Assembly (NCBI RefSeq): GCF_002310815.1
Contig: NZ_CP011033.1
Location: 806,001-870,000, forward strand
Reading direction: 5' to 3'
Origin: Pseudoalteromonas tunicata
Lineage (GTDB): Bacteria; Pseudomonadota; Gammaproteobacteria; Enterobacterales; Alteromonadaceae
DNA length: 64,000 nucleotides
This document shows, piece by piece, positions 16,963-25,122 of the stretch. A program made the position numbers and the translations under genes. Under the pieces are notes generated by a model. That model was not told where the DNA came from and did not search any database. It saw only the letters and a list, made by a program, of their open reading frames with translations. The first letter of the stretch is position 1, and every line of letters begins with the position of its first letter.

Positions 16963-18202
16963 CACGACTACTTTTATAGCTTGGTTTACGGGCCACAATA
17001 TGATGAGTGCTGATCACTCGTTCTATAAATGCACCCTCACAATAGCTGAGGTAATAATGCCACAGGCGTTTAAACTGCTCGTCATAACCAAACTGGCTAA
17101 TTTGTTGCCAATTTTTATCAAATTGCATCCGCCAATCATGCAAAGTGCGCGCATAATGAAGGCCAATATCTTCAATATTGTCAATCATCATATTTGTTTG
17201 TTGGGCAATGTGCTCACTCATGACAGCTATTGAAGGCAGACAACCACCTGGGAAAATATATTTTTGAATAAAATCGACATTTTTCCGATAGTGGTGGTAA
17301 CGCTGATCAGCAATTGTAATTGCTTGGATAAGCATAGTGCCGTCATCTTTAAGTAAACTGTTACATTTATTAAAAAAGCCCGCCATAAATTCATGGCCAA
17401 CAGCCTCTATCATTTCAATGGATACGAGCTTGTCATATTGGCCGCTAAGTAAACGATAGTCTTGTTTCAACAAGGTGATTTTATCATTGAGTCCTAAGCG
17501 TTTAACCTCGGCAGCAGCCCATTCATATTGGGCATCAGATATTGTGGTGGTGGTCACTTTACAGCCATAATGGCTGGCCGCAAAAATAGCTAAAGCCCCC
17601 CAGCCTGTACCAATTTCTATCAGATGGTCAGTAGGTTTTAACGCTAACTTGTCGCAGATTAAGGCTAGTTTTTGTTGCTGAGCCTGAGCTAAAGTATCTT
17701 CAGGGGAATAATAAATTGCAGCAGAATACATCATGCTAGAGTCTAGAAAACGAGTGTAGAGTTCGTTGCCTAAATCATAATGAGCAAGAATATTCTTTTT
17801 TGAGCCTTGCTCAGTATTAGCATTACGGATTGATAATAGCTTGTGTTTTATTTTTGAAAGCCAACTTGCTTGTTGCTCAATTGCATCAAGTTGTTTTTGG
17901 CTGCGAGCAAATACCTGAATAACGTGTGTCAGATCTGGGGTGGTCCATTTTTTATCAAGAAACGCTTCTGCCGCCGCAATACTGCCGCCTTTAACAAAAT
18001 CGATATAGCAACTTAAATCATGAATATGCATTTGAGCTTTAAGATCCGCATTTGGATTACCAAAGGTCTTAAAATGTGCTCCTTCATGAATTTCAATACA
18101 GGCGTTGTCAATTTGATCTAATAGACTAAAAACCAAATTACGACATTTTGTATTAAACCAACTGATTGATTGGCTAAGTTGCAGTGATTGTGTTTGTTCC
18201 AT
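16940..18202 (-). CDS. cfa: Cyclopropane-fatty-acyl-phospholipid synthase family protein
   Basis: The 420-residue SAM-dependent enzyme adds a methylene (or methyl) group to unsaturated acyl chains of membrane phospholipids. The start at 18202 (MEQTQSLQ) is chosen because GAGGTAAC precedes it; the frame is open further upstream. The SAM site is LIEIGTGWGALAIFAASHYGCKVT, followed by QDYRLLSGQYDKLVSIEMIEAVGHEFM with the catalytic-region glutamate and histidine, and the C-terminal YYLSYCEGAF carries the conserved cysteine. In alphaproteobacteria a cfa gene is a core member of the sigma-E/ChrR singlet-oxygen regulon, and here it is in the same operon as that sigma factor. Confidence 0.92.
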   Translation of the reverse strand: MEQTQSLQLSQSISWFNTKCRNLVFSLLDQIDNACIEIHEGAHFKTFGNPNADLKAQMHIHDLSCYIDFVKGGSIAAAEAFLDKKWTTPDLTHVIQVFARSQKQLDAIEQQASWLSKIKHKLLSIRNANTEQGSKKNILAHYDLGNELYTRFLDSSMMYSAAIYYSPEDTLAQAQQQKLALICDKLALKPTDHLIEIGTGWGALAIFAASHYGCKVTTTTISDAQYEWAAAEVKRLGLNDKITLLKQDYRLLSGQYDKLVSIEMIEAVGHEFMAGFFNKCNSLLKDDGTMLIQAITIADQRYHHYRKNVDFIQKYIFPGGCLPSIAVMSEHIAQQTNMMIDNIEDIGLHYARTLHDWRMQFDKNWQQISQFGYDEQFKRLWHYYLSYCEGAFIERVISTHHIVARKPSYKSSRDESILNY

Positions 18203-18209
18203 TGTTACC

Positions 18210-18947
18210 TCAACGATGTTCATACGGTACAAAAGGTACACGTTTAATAAACAGCAGCAGTGCTTGCCAATAAATTCCACTCATCACTTTTAAGGTCATG
18301 AAAGGCAGGCTTAGCCACATCTTTAAGTAGGCAAGACTACTAAAAGGCTGTTTTTTCATTGCCATAGTGGCATCAAATACTTTGACGCCTTGGGTGTGCA
18401 TTGGGTGATTTTCAATGTGCACCAATAGGCGTTGCTGTGGTTGCGATACGCGCCATTTGTATTTCATATTCATTTCCATAAAAGGGGAAACATGAAAATC
18501 TTTAGCTGTCATTGCATCGCTGTTTATATTAATTAAATAGTAATGACGTTCATTCCAAGGAGTATTGCTGACTTCAGCTAGCATCCATACACACGAATCA
18601 TCTTTGTTAAAACAATAAAATAGATTAATTGGGCTAAAATAAATACCCAATGAACGGCACTGTCCAACAAACATGACTCGACCACCATCCCAGGTACCAC
18701 CTAAACGTTTTACTGTTGAAGCAATACGTTGTTTAAGCGTGCCGGGTTCATTTTTTAAATAATCTTTTTCACAAAAGCGAATAAGTTTGTACCACTGGCG
18801 GCCAAAAAGACGATGTTTAGAACAAAGTTCATCAACTTCATCTAAATCGATGCCAAAGGTGCTCAGTTGATAGTTAAATACATGGCTAACAGGGCTAAAA
18901 CGTCTATGACGAATGTGGCCTTGATAAATACCACTGTTTACTATCAT
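18210..18947 (-). CDS. DUF1365 family protein
   Basis: The 245-residue protein begins MIVNSGIYQGHIRHRRFSPVSHVFNY, the family's N-terminal signature, and contains FYCFNKDDSCVWMLAEVSNTPWNERHYYLI. The start at 18947 gives an ATGA overlap with the upstream amine oxidase gene, a strong sign of translational coupling; the frame continues to 18977 without good initiation signals. DUF1365 proteins are found next to cyclopropane synthases and FAD amine oxidases. In Rhodobacter such a trio takes part in furan fatty acid formation; a similar role here is inference. Confidence 0.9.
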   Translation of the reverse strand: MIVNSGIYQGHIRHRRFSPVSHVFNYQLSTFGIDLDEVDELCSKHRLFGRQWYKLIRFCEKDYLKNEPGTLKQRIASTVKRLGGTWDGGRVMFVGQCRSLGIYFSPINLFYCFNKDDSCVWMLAEVSNTPWNERHYYLININSDAMTAKDFHVSPFMEMNMKYKWRVSQPQQRLLVHIENHPMHTQGVKVFDATMAMKKQPFSSLAYLKMWLSLPFMTLKVMSGIYWQALLLFIKRVPFVPYEHR

Positions 18948-20197
18948 AAAGAGACACCAAATCGTTCTGTAACACACAGCGCACTTTTCACGCCATCTTC
19001 ATGAAAACCATTGTGCCAATAGGCACCAACAAAATGAGTATGTTGTTGACCACAAATATTTAAACGTTGTTGTTGAGCGGCTAAGCTTTTTTGATTAAAT
19101 ACCGGATGATGGTAGACAAATTTCGCCAAAATTTTGGTTGGATCAATTAAATCTGTTTGGTTTAACGTGACACAAAAAGTGGTTGGAGCTGTAATACCTT
19201 GCAAAATATTCATGTTATACGTTACGCAGGCAGGTCTATCTAAATTATCGTCTAATTGATAATTCCAACTTGCCCAAGCAAGAGGACGTTTAGGCAATAA
19301 GGTTTTGTCGGTATGCAATACCACATCATTGGCGCTATAGCTGATTGCGCCAAGTATCGTTTTTTCGTCTTCGGTGGCATCACCAAGCAAGGCAAGGGCT
19401 TGGTCTGAATGGCAGGCAAAGATCACCTCATCAAACTGTTCGATTAAATCGTCATCGAAATGCAACTGCACAGCGTTATCAGTGCGCGAAACCTTTAAAA
19501 TCTTGCTATTGAGCCTGATCTTATCTTTAAAACCTGCAATCAGAGGTGCAATGTATTCTCTCGAGCCGCCCTCAATCACATACCACTGGGGCCTGTCACT
19601 GATGTTTAACAAGCCATGATTATAAAAAAACTGGACAAAAAACCGTAATTGAAAGGCCCGCATTTCAGTTAAGCTGGTTGACCAAATTGCAGCGCCCATA
19701 GGTAAAATGTAGTTTTCACAAAATGCCTGACTAAACTTTTCAGCCACTAAAAAGTCACCTAATGTCAGTGCCGGATTTATTTGGTTTTTGCTATATAGCT
19801 CTTTACATTGTTTATTAAAACGTAAGATTTCATTAATTAAACGCCAAAACGATGGTTTCAAAAGGTTGCGGCGCTGTGCAAATAAGCTATTGAGATTGTT
19901 ACCGTTATATTCTAATCCATTACGAATGTTTTTAACGCTGAAACTCATTTCGGTTGGGCGGCGTTTGATCCCAATTTTATCCATCAGCTTTAAAAAGTTA
20001 GGATAAGTTTTATCATTACAAACGATAAAGCCAGTATCTATGGCATAGGTTTTAGCGCCATACTCAATGTCTTTTGTTGCGGTATGTCCGCCGATATAAT
20101 CATTCGATTCAAATAGCGTAATATCATGCTTTGTATGCAGTAAATGCGCTGCAGTTAAACCTGAAATACCCGAACCAATAATGGCGATTTTTTTCAT
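18944..20197 (-). CDS. FAD-dependent amine oxidase / desaturase-like flavoprotein
   Basis: The 417-residue flavoprotein starts with a Rossmann motif KKIAIIGSGISGLTAAHLL and the second FAD segment GGHTATKDIEYGAKTYAIDTGFIVCNDKTYPN. WYVIEGGSREYIAPLIAGF and the C-terminal FVGAYWHNGFHEDGVKSAL are typical of the NAD/FAD-binding amine oxidase group found with DUF1365 and CFA synthase. By family it oxidises a lipid or amine group; the substrate is not established. It follows the SDR gene by two bases and overlaps DUF1365 by four. Confidence 0.9.
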   Translation of the reverse strand: MKKIAIIGSGISGLTAAHLLHTKHDITLFESNDYIGGHTATKDIEYGAKTYAIDTGFIVCNDKTYPNFLKLMDKIGIKRRPTEMSFSVKNIRNGLEYNGNNLNSLFAQRRNLLKPSFWRLINEILRFNKQCKELYSKNQINPALTLGDFLVAEKFSQAFCENYILPMGAAIWSTSLTEMRAFQLRFFVQFFYNHGLLNISDRPQWYVIEGGSREYIAPLIAGFKDKIRLNSKILKVSRTDNAVQLHFDDDLIEQFDEVIFACHSDQALALLGDATEDEKTILGAISYSANDVVLHTDKTLLPKRPLAWASWNYQLDDNLDRPACVTYNMNILQGITAPTTFCVTLNQTDLIDPTKILAKFVYHHPVFNQKSLAAQQQRLNICGQQHTHFVGAYWHNGFHEDGVKSALCVTERFGVSL

Positions 20198-20199
20198 TG

Positions 20200-20919
20200 T
20201 TATAACATCCTTAAAGCTAATTTACGCCAAAGAGGGCGGGGTAAAAAAGCTAAAAACTTCATAATTGCGATAAATACTGGTGGAAAATTAATTTCGTCTT
20301 TGCCTTTATTAAGACCTTTAACAATGGCCAATGCTGCCTGCTCAGTGGTTAAAATAGAGGGCATGGCAAAGGTGTTTTTTGCTGTCAGGGGAGTGGCAAC
20401 AAAGCCTGGATGGATCACCGAGACAAAAATATTATGTGGCTGCAAATCAATACGCAACGTGCGAGCTAGGTAAGTTAGCGCCGCTTTTGATGCGCCATAG
20501 GCCTCTGCACGTGGTAACGGCAAAAATTGGGCACTTGAGCTATTAATAGCAACACGGCCATAAGGTTTTATTTTCTTTAGCCATACGCTTAAGCAATTGG
20601 CAACTGATTGCACATTAGCCGCCATCACTCGTTGAAATAAAGCAGCATCAAAATTGACTGGGTCGTCGATATATTCACAATTACCTGCGTTAAGGATGAT
20701 TAAATCAAACATAGGCAATGTTGTCGAAACCTGTTGGAGCTGACTTAAATCAGTTAAATCGCATGAGACAGCAGTGATATTGGTATTGAGTTGTTTTAAC
20801 TGCTCTAACCTTGCTGTATCACGGCCAAAGGCAAAGACCTGATAATTATCATTTGCATAGTATTGAACCAAGGCTTTGCCAATGCCTGATGAAGCCCCGG
20901 TAATTAGAACCGTTTTCAT
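20200..20919 (-). CDS. Short-chain dehydrogenase/reductase
   Basis: The 239-residue protein has the classical SDR layout: the nucleotide loop TGASSGIGKALVQYY at the N-terminus, an LNAGN segment (variant of NNAG), serine of INSSSAQFLP and the YGASK catalytic tyrosine/lysine, followed by VSVIHPGFVATPL. A hydrophobic C-terminal stretch (VFIAIMKFLAFLPRPLW) suggests membrane association. ATGA overlap with the SnoaL-like gene upstream. The substrate is unknown; a lipid carbonyl is a reasonable guess from the neighbours. Confidence 0.9.
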   Translation of the reverse strand: MKTVLITGASSGIGKALVQYYANDNYQVFAFGRDTARLEQLKQLNTNITAVSCDLTDLSQLQQVSTTLPMFDLIILNAGNCEYIDDPVNFDAALFQRVMAANVQSVANCLSVWLKKIKPYGRVAINSSSAQFLPLPRAEAYGASKAALTYLARTLRIDLQPHNIFVSVIHPGFVATPLTAKNTFAMPSILTTEQAALAIVKGLNKGKDEINFPPVFIAIMKFLAFLPRPLWRKLALRML

Positions 20920-21380
20920 TGTCCAGCTCGCTGTTTGATAAGCCGTACTAATCCACCAAAAAATGGGATCTGTTCGTATAGCATGGCACCAATATCGAAA
21001 TAATCATGATGGTAAATCACTTTACCATCGCGAAAACGCAAATGACTGTGCCCTGTAACACTAATAGGCTGGCCTCGGTTAAGTTTGTTATGGCAATAAT
21101 GCATCTGCCAGTAAAGCGCAGCTTCTTGTTCGGCAATAAAAAAATTGTCGATCTTAAAACTTATTTCACTGACATTGGCATATAAATGGACAAAATAGTC
21201 ATTTAACGCATTTAACCCTTTCACTTGATGGACCGGATCGGTAAAAGTGATGTTGTTATGGTAAATATCTGCTAGCAAAAACAAATTACTTTTATTTAGA
21301 GACTGATATACATCAATGAATTTGTGTACTAATTCAGCGTCAACAGGGTGAGGCATTTTAATTTCGGGCATTGCTGTCAT
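20916..21380 (-). CDS. SnoaL-like / NTF2-fold protein
   Basis: The product (154 residues from the ATG at 21380) has the cone-shaped NTF2 fold signature: VHKFIDVYQSLNKSNLFLLADIYHNNITFTDPVHQVKGLNALNDYF, with VTGHSHLRFRDGKVIYHHDYFDIGAMLY at the C-terminus. This is a recurrent member of the photolyase-CFA cluster. Start choice is uncertain: ATG codons at 21395, 21380 and 21371 are all in frame, and all overlap the end of the photolyase gene. No catalytic function can be assigned. Confidence 0.85.
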   Translation of the reverse strand: MTAMPEIKMPHPVDAELVHKFIDVYQSLNKSNLFLLADIYHNNITFTDPVHQVKGLNALNDYFVHLYANVSEISFKIDNFFIAEQEAALYWQMHYCHNKLNRGQPISVTGHSHLRFRDGKVIYHHDYFDIGAMLYEQIPFFGGLVRLIKQRAGQ

Positions 21381-22785
21381 TTTCTGGCGCTCCAAGCTGC
21401 TGTTTATAAAAAGCGAGCGCTATTTGTCTTGCTTGTGAGTGTTCGACAATAGCTGGCCAGTAGCACTCACTTTGACCCGTTGCAGCAAGATAACTGTGGG
21501 GAAGGTGAATATACTTAACTGGCACATTACTTAGCTCTGGCAAATACTTACGGATGAATGAACCGTCAGGATCAAACTTTTCACTTTGTGTTATGGGATT
21601 GAAAATACGAAAGTAGGGTTGGGCATCACAGCCTGTTCCAGCAGCCCATTGCCAACCGCCATTATTAGCCGAAAAGTCACCATCAATGAGGTGTTGCATA
21701 AAAAATTGCTCACCTAAACGCCAATCAACTAGCAAGTGCTTAGTTAAAAAACTCGCAACCACCATACGTAAACGATTATGCATCCAGCCGGTTTGGCGTA
21801 ACTGACGCATAGCAGCATCAACTAACGGGTAACCCGTTCTGCCTTCGCACCAGGCAATAAAATACTCGTTTGAATTAGGCCAGTTAAGATTGCTGTATTT
21901 TTCTGAAAAGGTGATCCCTTTAATTAAGTTTGGGTAGGCAAAGAGCAAATGTTTATAAAAATCACGCCAAGCGAGTTCATTTAACCAACAAAAAATATCT
22001 GCTTTGGCATTATCTAAAATAAAGGGCACATGTTGTAAAACTTGGGATGCCAACATTTTGCTGCTAAGAGCACCAATGGCTAAGTAGGGTGAAACGCCAG
22101 ATGTGCCTTTTAAAGCTGGGAAATCTCGGTATTGTTTATAATCTGCATGCTTAGTTTGCAAAAATTCAGGCATAACGTGCTTTTTAATATCAGAGACTAA
22201 AGGCCATTTTTCTGAGGACTTTTTTGTGGCTTCTAATACTATTTTTTCAGCACGAATGCTTTGATAATGGGTTAATACTTCGCTCGGATGTGAGGACGTT
22301 TTTATACTGTGCTGTTGAAGTTGTTTGACCCATGCATTACGAAATGGAGTAAATACGTGAAACATATCTCCTTTACCGGTTTTCACTGTGCCTTTTGGCA
22401 CAATCACATCTGCTTCATATAAGGTTAAATTCAGGCCAGCCGCTAAAATTTGTCGATCGCGGATGCATTCGTTGAGTTCGACCTCTTGATTAGCAAAAAT
22501 CTGTGAGATTTGTTGGGTATGGCAAAACTCTTTTAAAGCAATAGTGCAAGATGCGTAATTGGGTACAGTAAGGACTGTTAAAGGAATTCCATATTTAGCA
22601 AGTTGCTCAGCGAGCAGATTAAGATGACGTTCGATAAAATCAACTTGAATGGGGGCCATGTCATGCTGTTGCCATTGCTCGGGTGTTGCAATAAAAAGGG
22701 CCTGAGTCGGCCCTGATTGTAAAGCAGCGATTAATGCCGGATTATCATCAATCCTTAAATCGCGGCGTAACCACATTAAATTCAT
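21358..22785 (-). CDS. phrB: Deoxyribodipyrimidine photo-lyase
   Basis: The 475-residue protein repairs cyclobutane pyrimidine dimers with light, using FAD and an antenna. The N-terminal alpha/beta domain begins MNLMWLRRDLRIDDNPAL. The FAD-binding helical domain shows FCWLNELAWRDFYKHLLFAYP, GRTGYPLVDAAMRQLRQTGWMHNRLRM and FSANNGGWQWAAGTGCDAQPYFRIFNP, all class I CPD photolyase marks including the terminal tryptophan region. It starts directly after the DUF523 stop codon with no gap. Photolyase is a core target of the sigma-E/ChrR response in other proteobacteria. Confidence 0.95.
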   Translation of the reverse strand: MNLMWLRRDLRIDDNPALIAALQSGPTQALFIATPEQWQQHDMAPIQVDFIERHLNLLAEQLAKYGIPLTVLTVPNYASCTIALKEFCHTQQISQIFANQEVELNECIRDRQILAAGLNLTLYEADVIVPKGTVKTGKGDMFHVFTPFRNAWVKQLQQHSIKTSSHPSEVLTHYQSIRAEKIVLEATKKSSEKWPLVSDIKKHVMPEFLQTKHADYKQYRDFPALKGTSGVSPYLAIGALSSKMLASQVLQHVPFILDNAKADIFCWLNELAWRDFYKHLLFAYPNLIKGITFSEKYSNLNWPNSNEYFIAWCEGRTGYPLVDAAMRQLRQTGWMHNRLRMVVASFLTKHLLVDWRLGEQFFMQHLIDGDFSANNGGWQWAAGTGCDAQPYFRIFNPITQSEKFDPDGSFIRKYLPELSNVPVKYIHLPHSYLAATGQSECYWPAIVEHSQARQIALAFYKQQLGAPENDSNARN

Positions 22786-23739
22786 TTAATAACCATACCT
22801 TAATTTTAAATCAGTTGGATACGGGGATAAGTAAACTTGCGCTGCAAGATAGGCTTTAGGGTACTGTTTTAAGTAATGATTGATTAGAGTCAAGGGAACA
22901 AGTAAAGGTACTAATCCTTGGCGGAAGCCTTCGATATGCTCAGCAAGCTCTTGTTTTTGTGCTTTATCAATATTCTTTTTAAAATAACCTTGTAAGTGCT
23001 GCAACGTATTTGAATGAGACTTACGATTAGCCAGATGCTTGAGTCCACCCATTAATCCACTAATGTACTGCTCAGCCATTTCGTCTATGGATAAATCAGC
23101 ACGGGCCAACAATTGCCCCAGCGCTTTATAGCTTGGCAAATGATGACTCATCAATAAATATTTATGCTCACTGTGGAACGAAATGAGCTTATGTTTTGTC
23201 AGGCCTGAAGCGACTAAATCTTGCCAATGGCGATAAGTAAATACACGAATTACAAAGTTTTCACGTAGTCCTGCATCATTTAGACGGCCATTTTCTTCGC
23301 AAGGAAGCAGGGGGTTTGCAGCCATAATTTCTTTGGCGAATAAACCGATACCCGTTGGTTCACTGCTTTGACCATGTTCATAATACACTTTAACCCGCTC
23401 CATTCCGCAACTTGGGCTTTTTTGACAAAAAATAAAGCCACTTAAGTCGCTCACTGAAGCGGCGATTTTTTTACCGTAGGCGGTAAGCTGCTCGGTTACG
23501 TCACCTTCACCATCAGGGCGACTAACAATAATCAGGTCTCCTTTTTTGATTTGACGCACTGTTGGGCGAGGAATGGGCATACCAATAGCCACTTCAGGGC
23601 AAAAACCGCGGTATTTAACGTGTTTACCAAGTTCATTGACACAAAAATCTGACTTTTTGTGTCCGCGGTCAAAACGCACTTGTTGACCTTCAACACAAGC
23701 GCTGATCCCGATAATAATGTCAGACTGAGGAACTTTCAT
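22786..23739 (-). CDS. DUF523 and DUF1722 fusion protein (YbgA-like)
   Basis: The 317-residue protein has two parts. Residues about 7-160 are DUF523: IIIGISACVEGQQVRFDRGHK, CPEVAIGMPIPRPT and FCQKSPSCGMERVKVY with conserved cysteines that suggest a metal or iron-sulfur site. Residues about 170-315 are DUF1722 (the YbgA domain), including WQDLVASGLTKHKLISFHSEHKYLLMSH. Such proteins lie beside photolyase genes in many bacteria, E. coli ybgA-phr among them. Function is unproven. It begins 25 bases after the ChrR gene with AAAGGATG as ribosome binding site, so it belongs to the same transcript. Confidence 0.9.
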   Translation of the reverse strand: MKVPQSDIIIGISACVEGQQVRFDRGHKKSDFCVNELGKHVKYRGFCPEVAIGMPIPRPTVRQIKKGDLIIVSRPDGEGDVTEQLTAYGKKIAASVSDLSGFIFCQKSPSCGMERVKVYYEHGQSSEPTGIGLFAKEIMAANPLLPCEENGRLNDAGLRENFVIRVFTYRHWQDLVASGLTKHKLISFHSEHKYLLMSHHLPSYKALGQLLARADLSIDEMAEQYISGLMGGLKHLANRKSHSNTLQHLQGYFKKNIDKAQKQELAEHIEGFRQGLVPLLVPLTLINHYLKQYPKAYLAAQVYLSPYPTDLKLRYGY

Positions 23740-23764
23740 TGCGACATCCTTTTAACAATTTGTG

Positions 23765-24433
23765 CTAATAAATGAAACTGCCTAATGGATTTAATAATTT
23801 AGATAAACCCTGAGTAAAATGTAGCGCATCATCAGCTACGGTAAAGCACAGACAACCAGTTTCAGTCATTGGATTATGGGTATGTTTACCATCTAGCAAT
23901 ATAAAATCGCCTTTTTCATAATGGCCCATATCATCACTAAAACTGCCATCAAGTAGTAATGTTAGTTCAAATCCTTTGTGTGTGTGCATTGGCACTGAAC
24001 CACCTTGGTCTATGTGAAGCAAACTACTGTGTAGCGCACCTTCGTTAAAATCAATTCTTGCGCGACTTAGTTTGCCCATTTTGTACCAACCACTCATATT
24101 GAGGCTACGAAGTGCGCGTGGGACAGAATAAACGTTACCTTTTAATTCAATTTCTGGAGACTGAATAACAGGTGCTTCATAAATATCATCATTATCGCAA
24201 ATAGCGTGCATCATCGCTGAGAGCTCAGCGTCGTTTATGTCAATGGCTTTAGTGCTAAAGTCGGCTAATGGGCTATCAAATGTGTCTGCTGATTCACAAG
24301 TAAGCTGTGTAATTTGTTTTGCGCACTCTTGACAAAAATCTGCATGCATCGATATTGCCGCAGTCAACGAAGCTGGCAACTCACCTAACACGTAACTTTG
24401 TAGGAGTTCTAATTTAGGATGGAATTTAATCAT
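23765..24433 (-). CDS. chrR: ChrR-type anti-sigma factor (zinc ASD plus cupin)
   Basis: The 222-residue protein has the two-domain plan of Rhodobacter ChrR. The N-terminal anti-sigma domain carries the zinc ligands His5, His30, Cys34 and Cys37 (SMHADFCQECAK). The C-terminal cupin contains GGSVPMHTHKGFELTLLLDGSF and DGKHTHNP, supplying the conserved His-Thr-His, glutamate and later histidine needed for the singlet-oxygen response in ChrR. It overlaps the sigma factor stop by one base (TAATG). By family it holds the sigma factor inactive and releases it after photo-oxidative or organic peroxide damage. Confidence 0.93.
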   Translation of the reverse strand: MIKFHPKLELLQSYVLGELPASLTAAISMHADFCQECAKQITQLTCESADTFDSPLADFSTKAIDINDAELSAMMHAICDNDDIYEAPVIQSPEIELKGNVYSVPRALRSLNMSGWYKMGKLSRARIDFNEGALHSSLLHIDQGGSVPMHTHKGFELTLLLDGSFSDDMGHYEKGDFILLDGKHTHNPMTETGCLCFTVADDALHFTQGLSKLLNPLGSFIY

Positions 24434-25053
24434 TATAGCTCTCCTAGTTGTTCTTTGAGCTTGTTAAGTGCAAGGCGTAGGCGAGATTTAACGGTTCCAA
24501 GTGGAATGTTGAGTTGCTCTGCGAGTTGTTCTTGGGATAATTCTTGAAAATAAACACCTCTGATAACTTGTTGCTGTGCTTGAGGCAATAATTCGATGTA
24601 TTGTGCAATGTGGCTTTGCATTAAATGATCTGCAAATTCAACTTCTTGAACGTTTTGAGCTTCGACAATTGGCCACATATCGTCGCTGAGATAATCCTCT
24701 CTTTGTGAACGAATTTTACGTAACATGTCAAAAGAGACATTACGCATTATGGTATAAATCCAAGTTGTTGCGGCGCCTTTGTCAAAATCAAATAAGTGAG
24801 ATTTGCGCCACACATTACTCATTGTATCTTGTAATAACTCATTTGCTGCTGCTTCACTACCAAGCTGTTTGATACCAAAGCGAATAATTTTCGGTGCAAA
24901 CCATTTAAATATCTGAGCAAACGCTTGACGGTCACGGTCTACCGCGATATCCGTTAGCCAATTTTTTAATTGTTGTGACTCTTCTGGACTCATTTTTGGT
25001 TTTCTAGTCAAAGAGGCTGAACCCTGAGGTACATGCGATTGTTGAATTTGCAT
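24433..25053 (-). CDS. rpoE: ECF sigma factor of the RpoE/ChrR (ECF11) type
   Basis: The 206-residue protein contains sigma region 2 (AFAQIFKWFAPKIIRFGIKQLGSEAAANELLQDTMSNVWRK, with WIYTIMRNVSFDMLRK) and region 4 (LPQAQQQVIRGVYFQELSQEQLAEQLNIPLGTVKSRLRLALNKL). The immediately downstream ChrR anti-sigma factor places it in the ECF11 group, not the E. coli RpoE envelope-stress group, despite the shared name. It is the first gene of a twelve-gene operon containing photolyase and CFA synthase, so it probably drives its own operon (positive autoregulation). A start at 25053 is supported by family length. Confidence 0.92.
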   Translation of the reverse strand: MQIQQSHVPQGSASLTRKPKMSPEESQQLKNWLTDIAVDRDRQAFAQIFKWFAPKIIRFGIKQLGSEAAANELLQDTMSNVWRKSHLFDFDKGAATTWIYTIMRNVSFDMLRKIRSQREDYLSDDMWPIVEAQNVQEVEFADHLMQSHIAQYIELLPQAQQQVIRGVYFQELSQEQLAEQLNIPLGTVKSRLRLALNKLKEQLGEL

Positions 25054-25084
25054 AGTTATTACACTTTTATAAACATGCCCATTT

Positions 25085-25111
25085 GTACGTCGCGAACAAA
25101 AATAACGATCA
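25085..25111 (-). promoter_or_regulatory. Candidate ECF11-type promoter of the sigma-chrR operon
   Basis: On the minus strand TGATC (25111-25107) is followed about 16-17 bases later by ACGTAC (25090-25085), in the gap between the LON-domain gene and the sigma factor gene. TGATC is the -35 core recognised by Rhodobacter RpoE as I remember it; the -10 match is less certain. The location is right for autoregulation. Confidence 0.5.
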
Positions 25112-25122
25112 CTTAATAAAAA

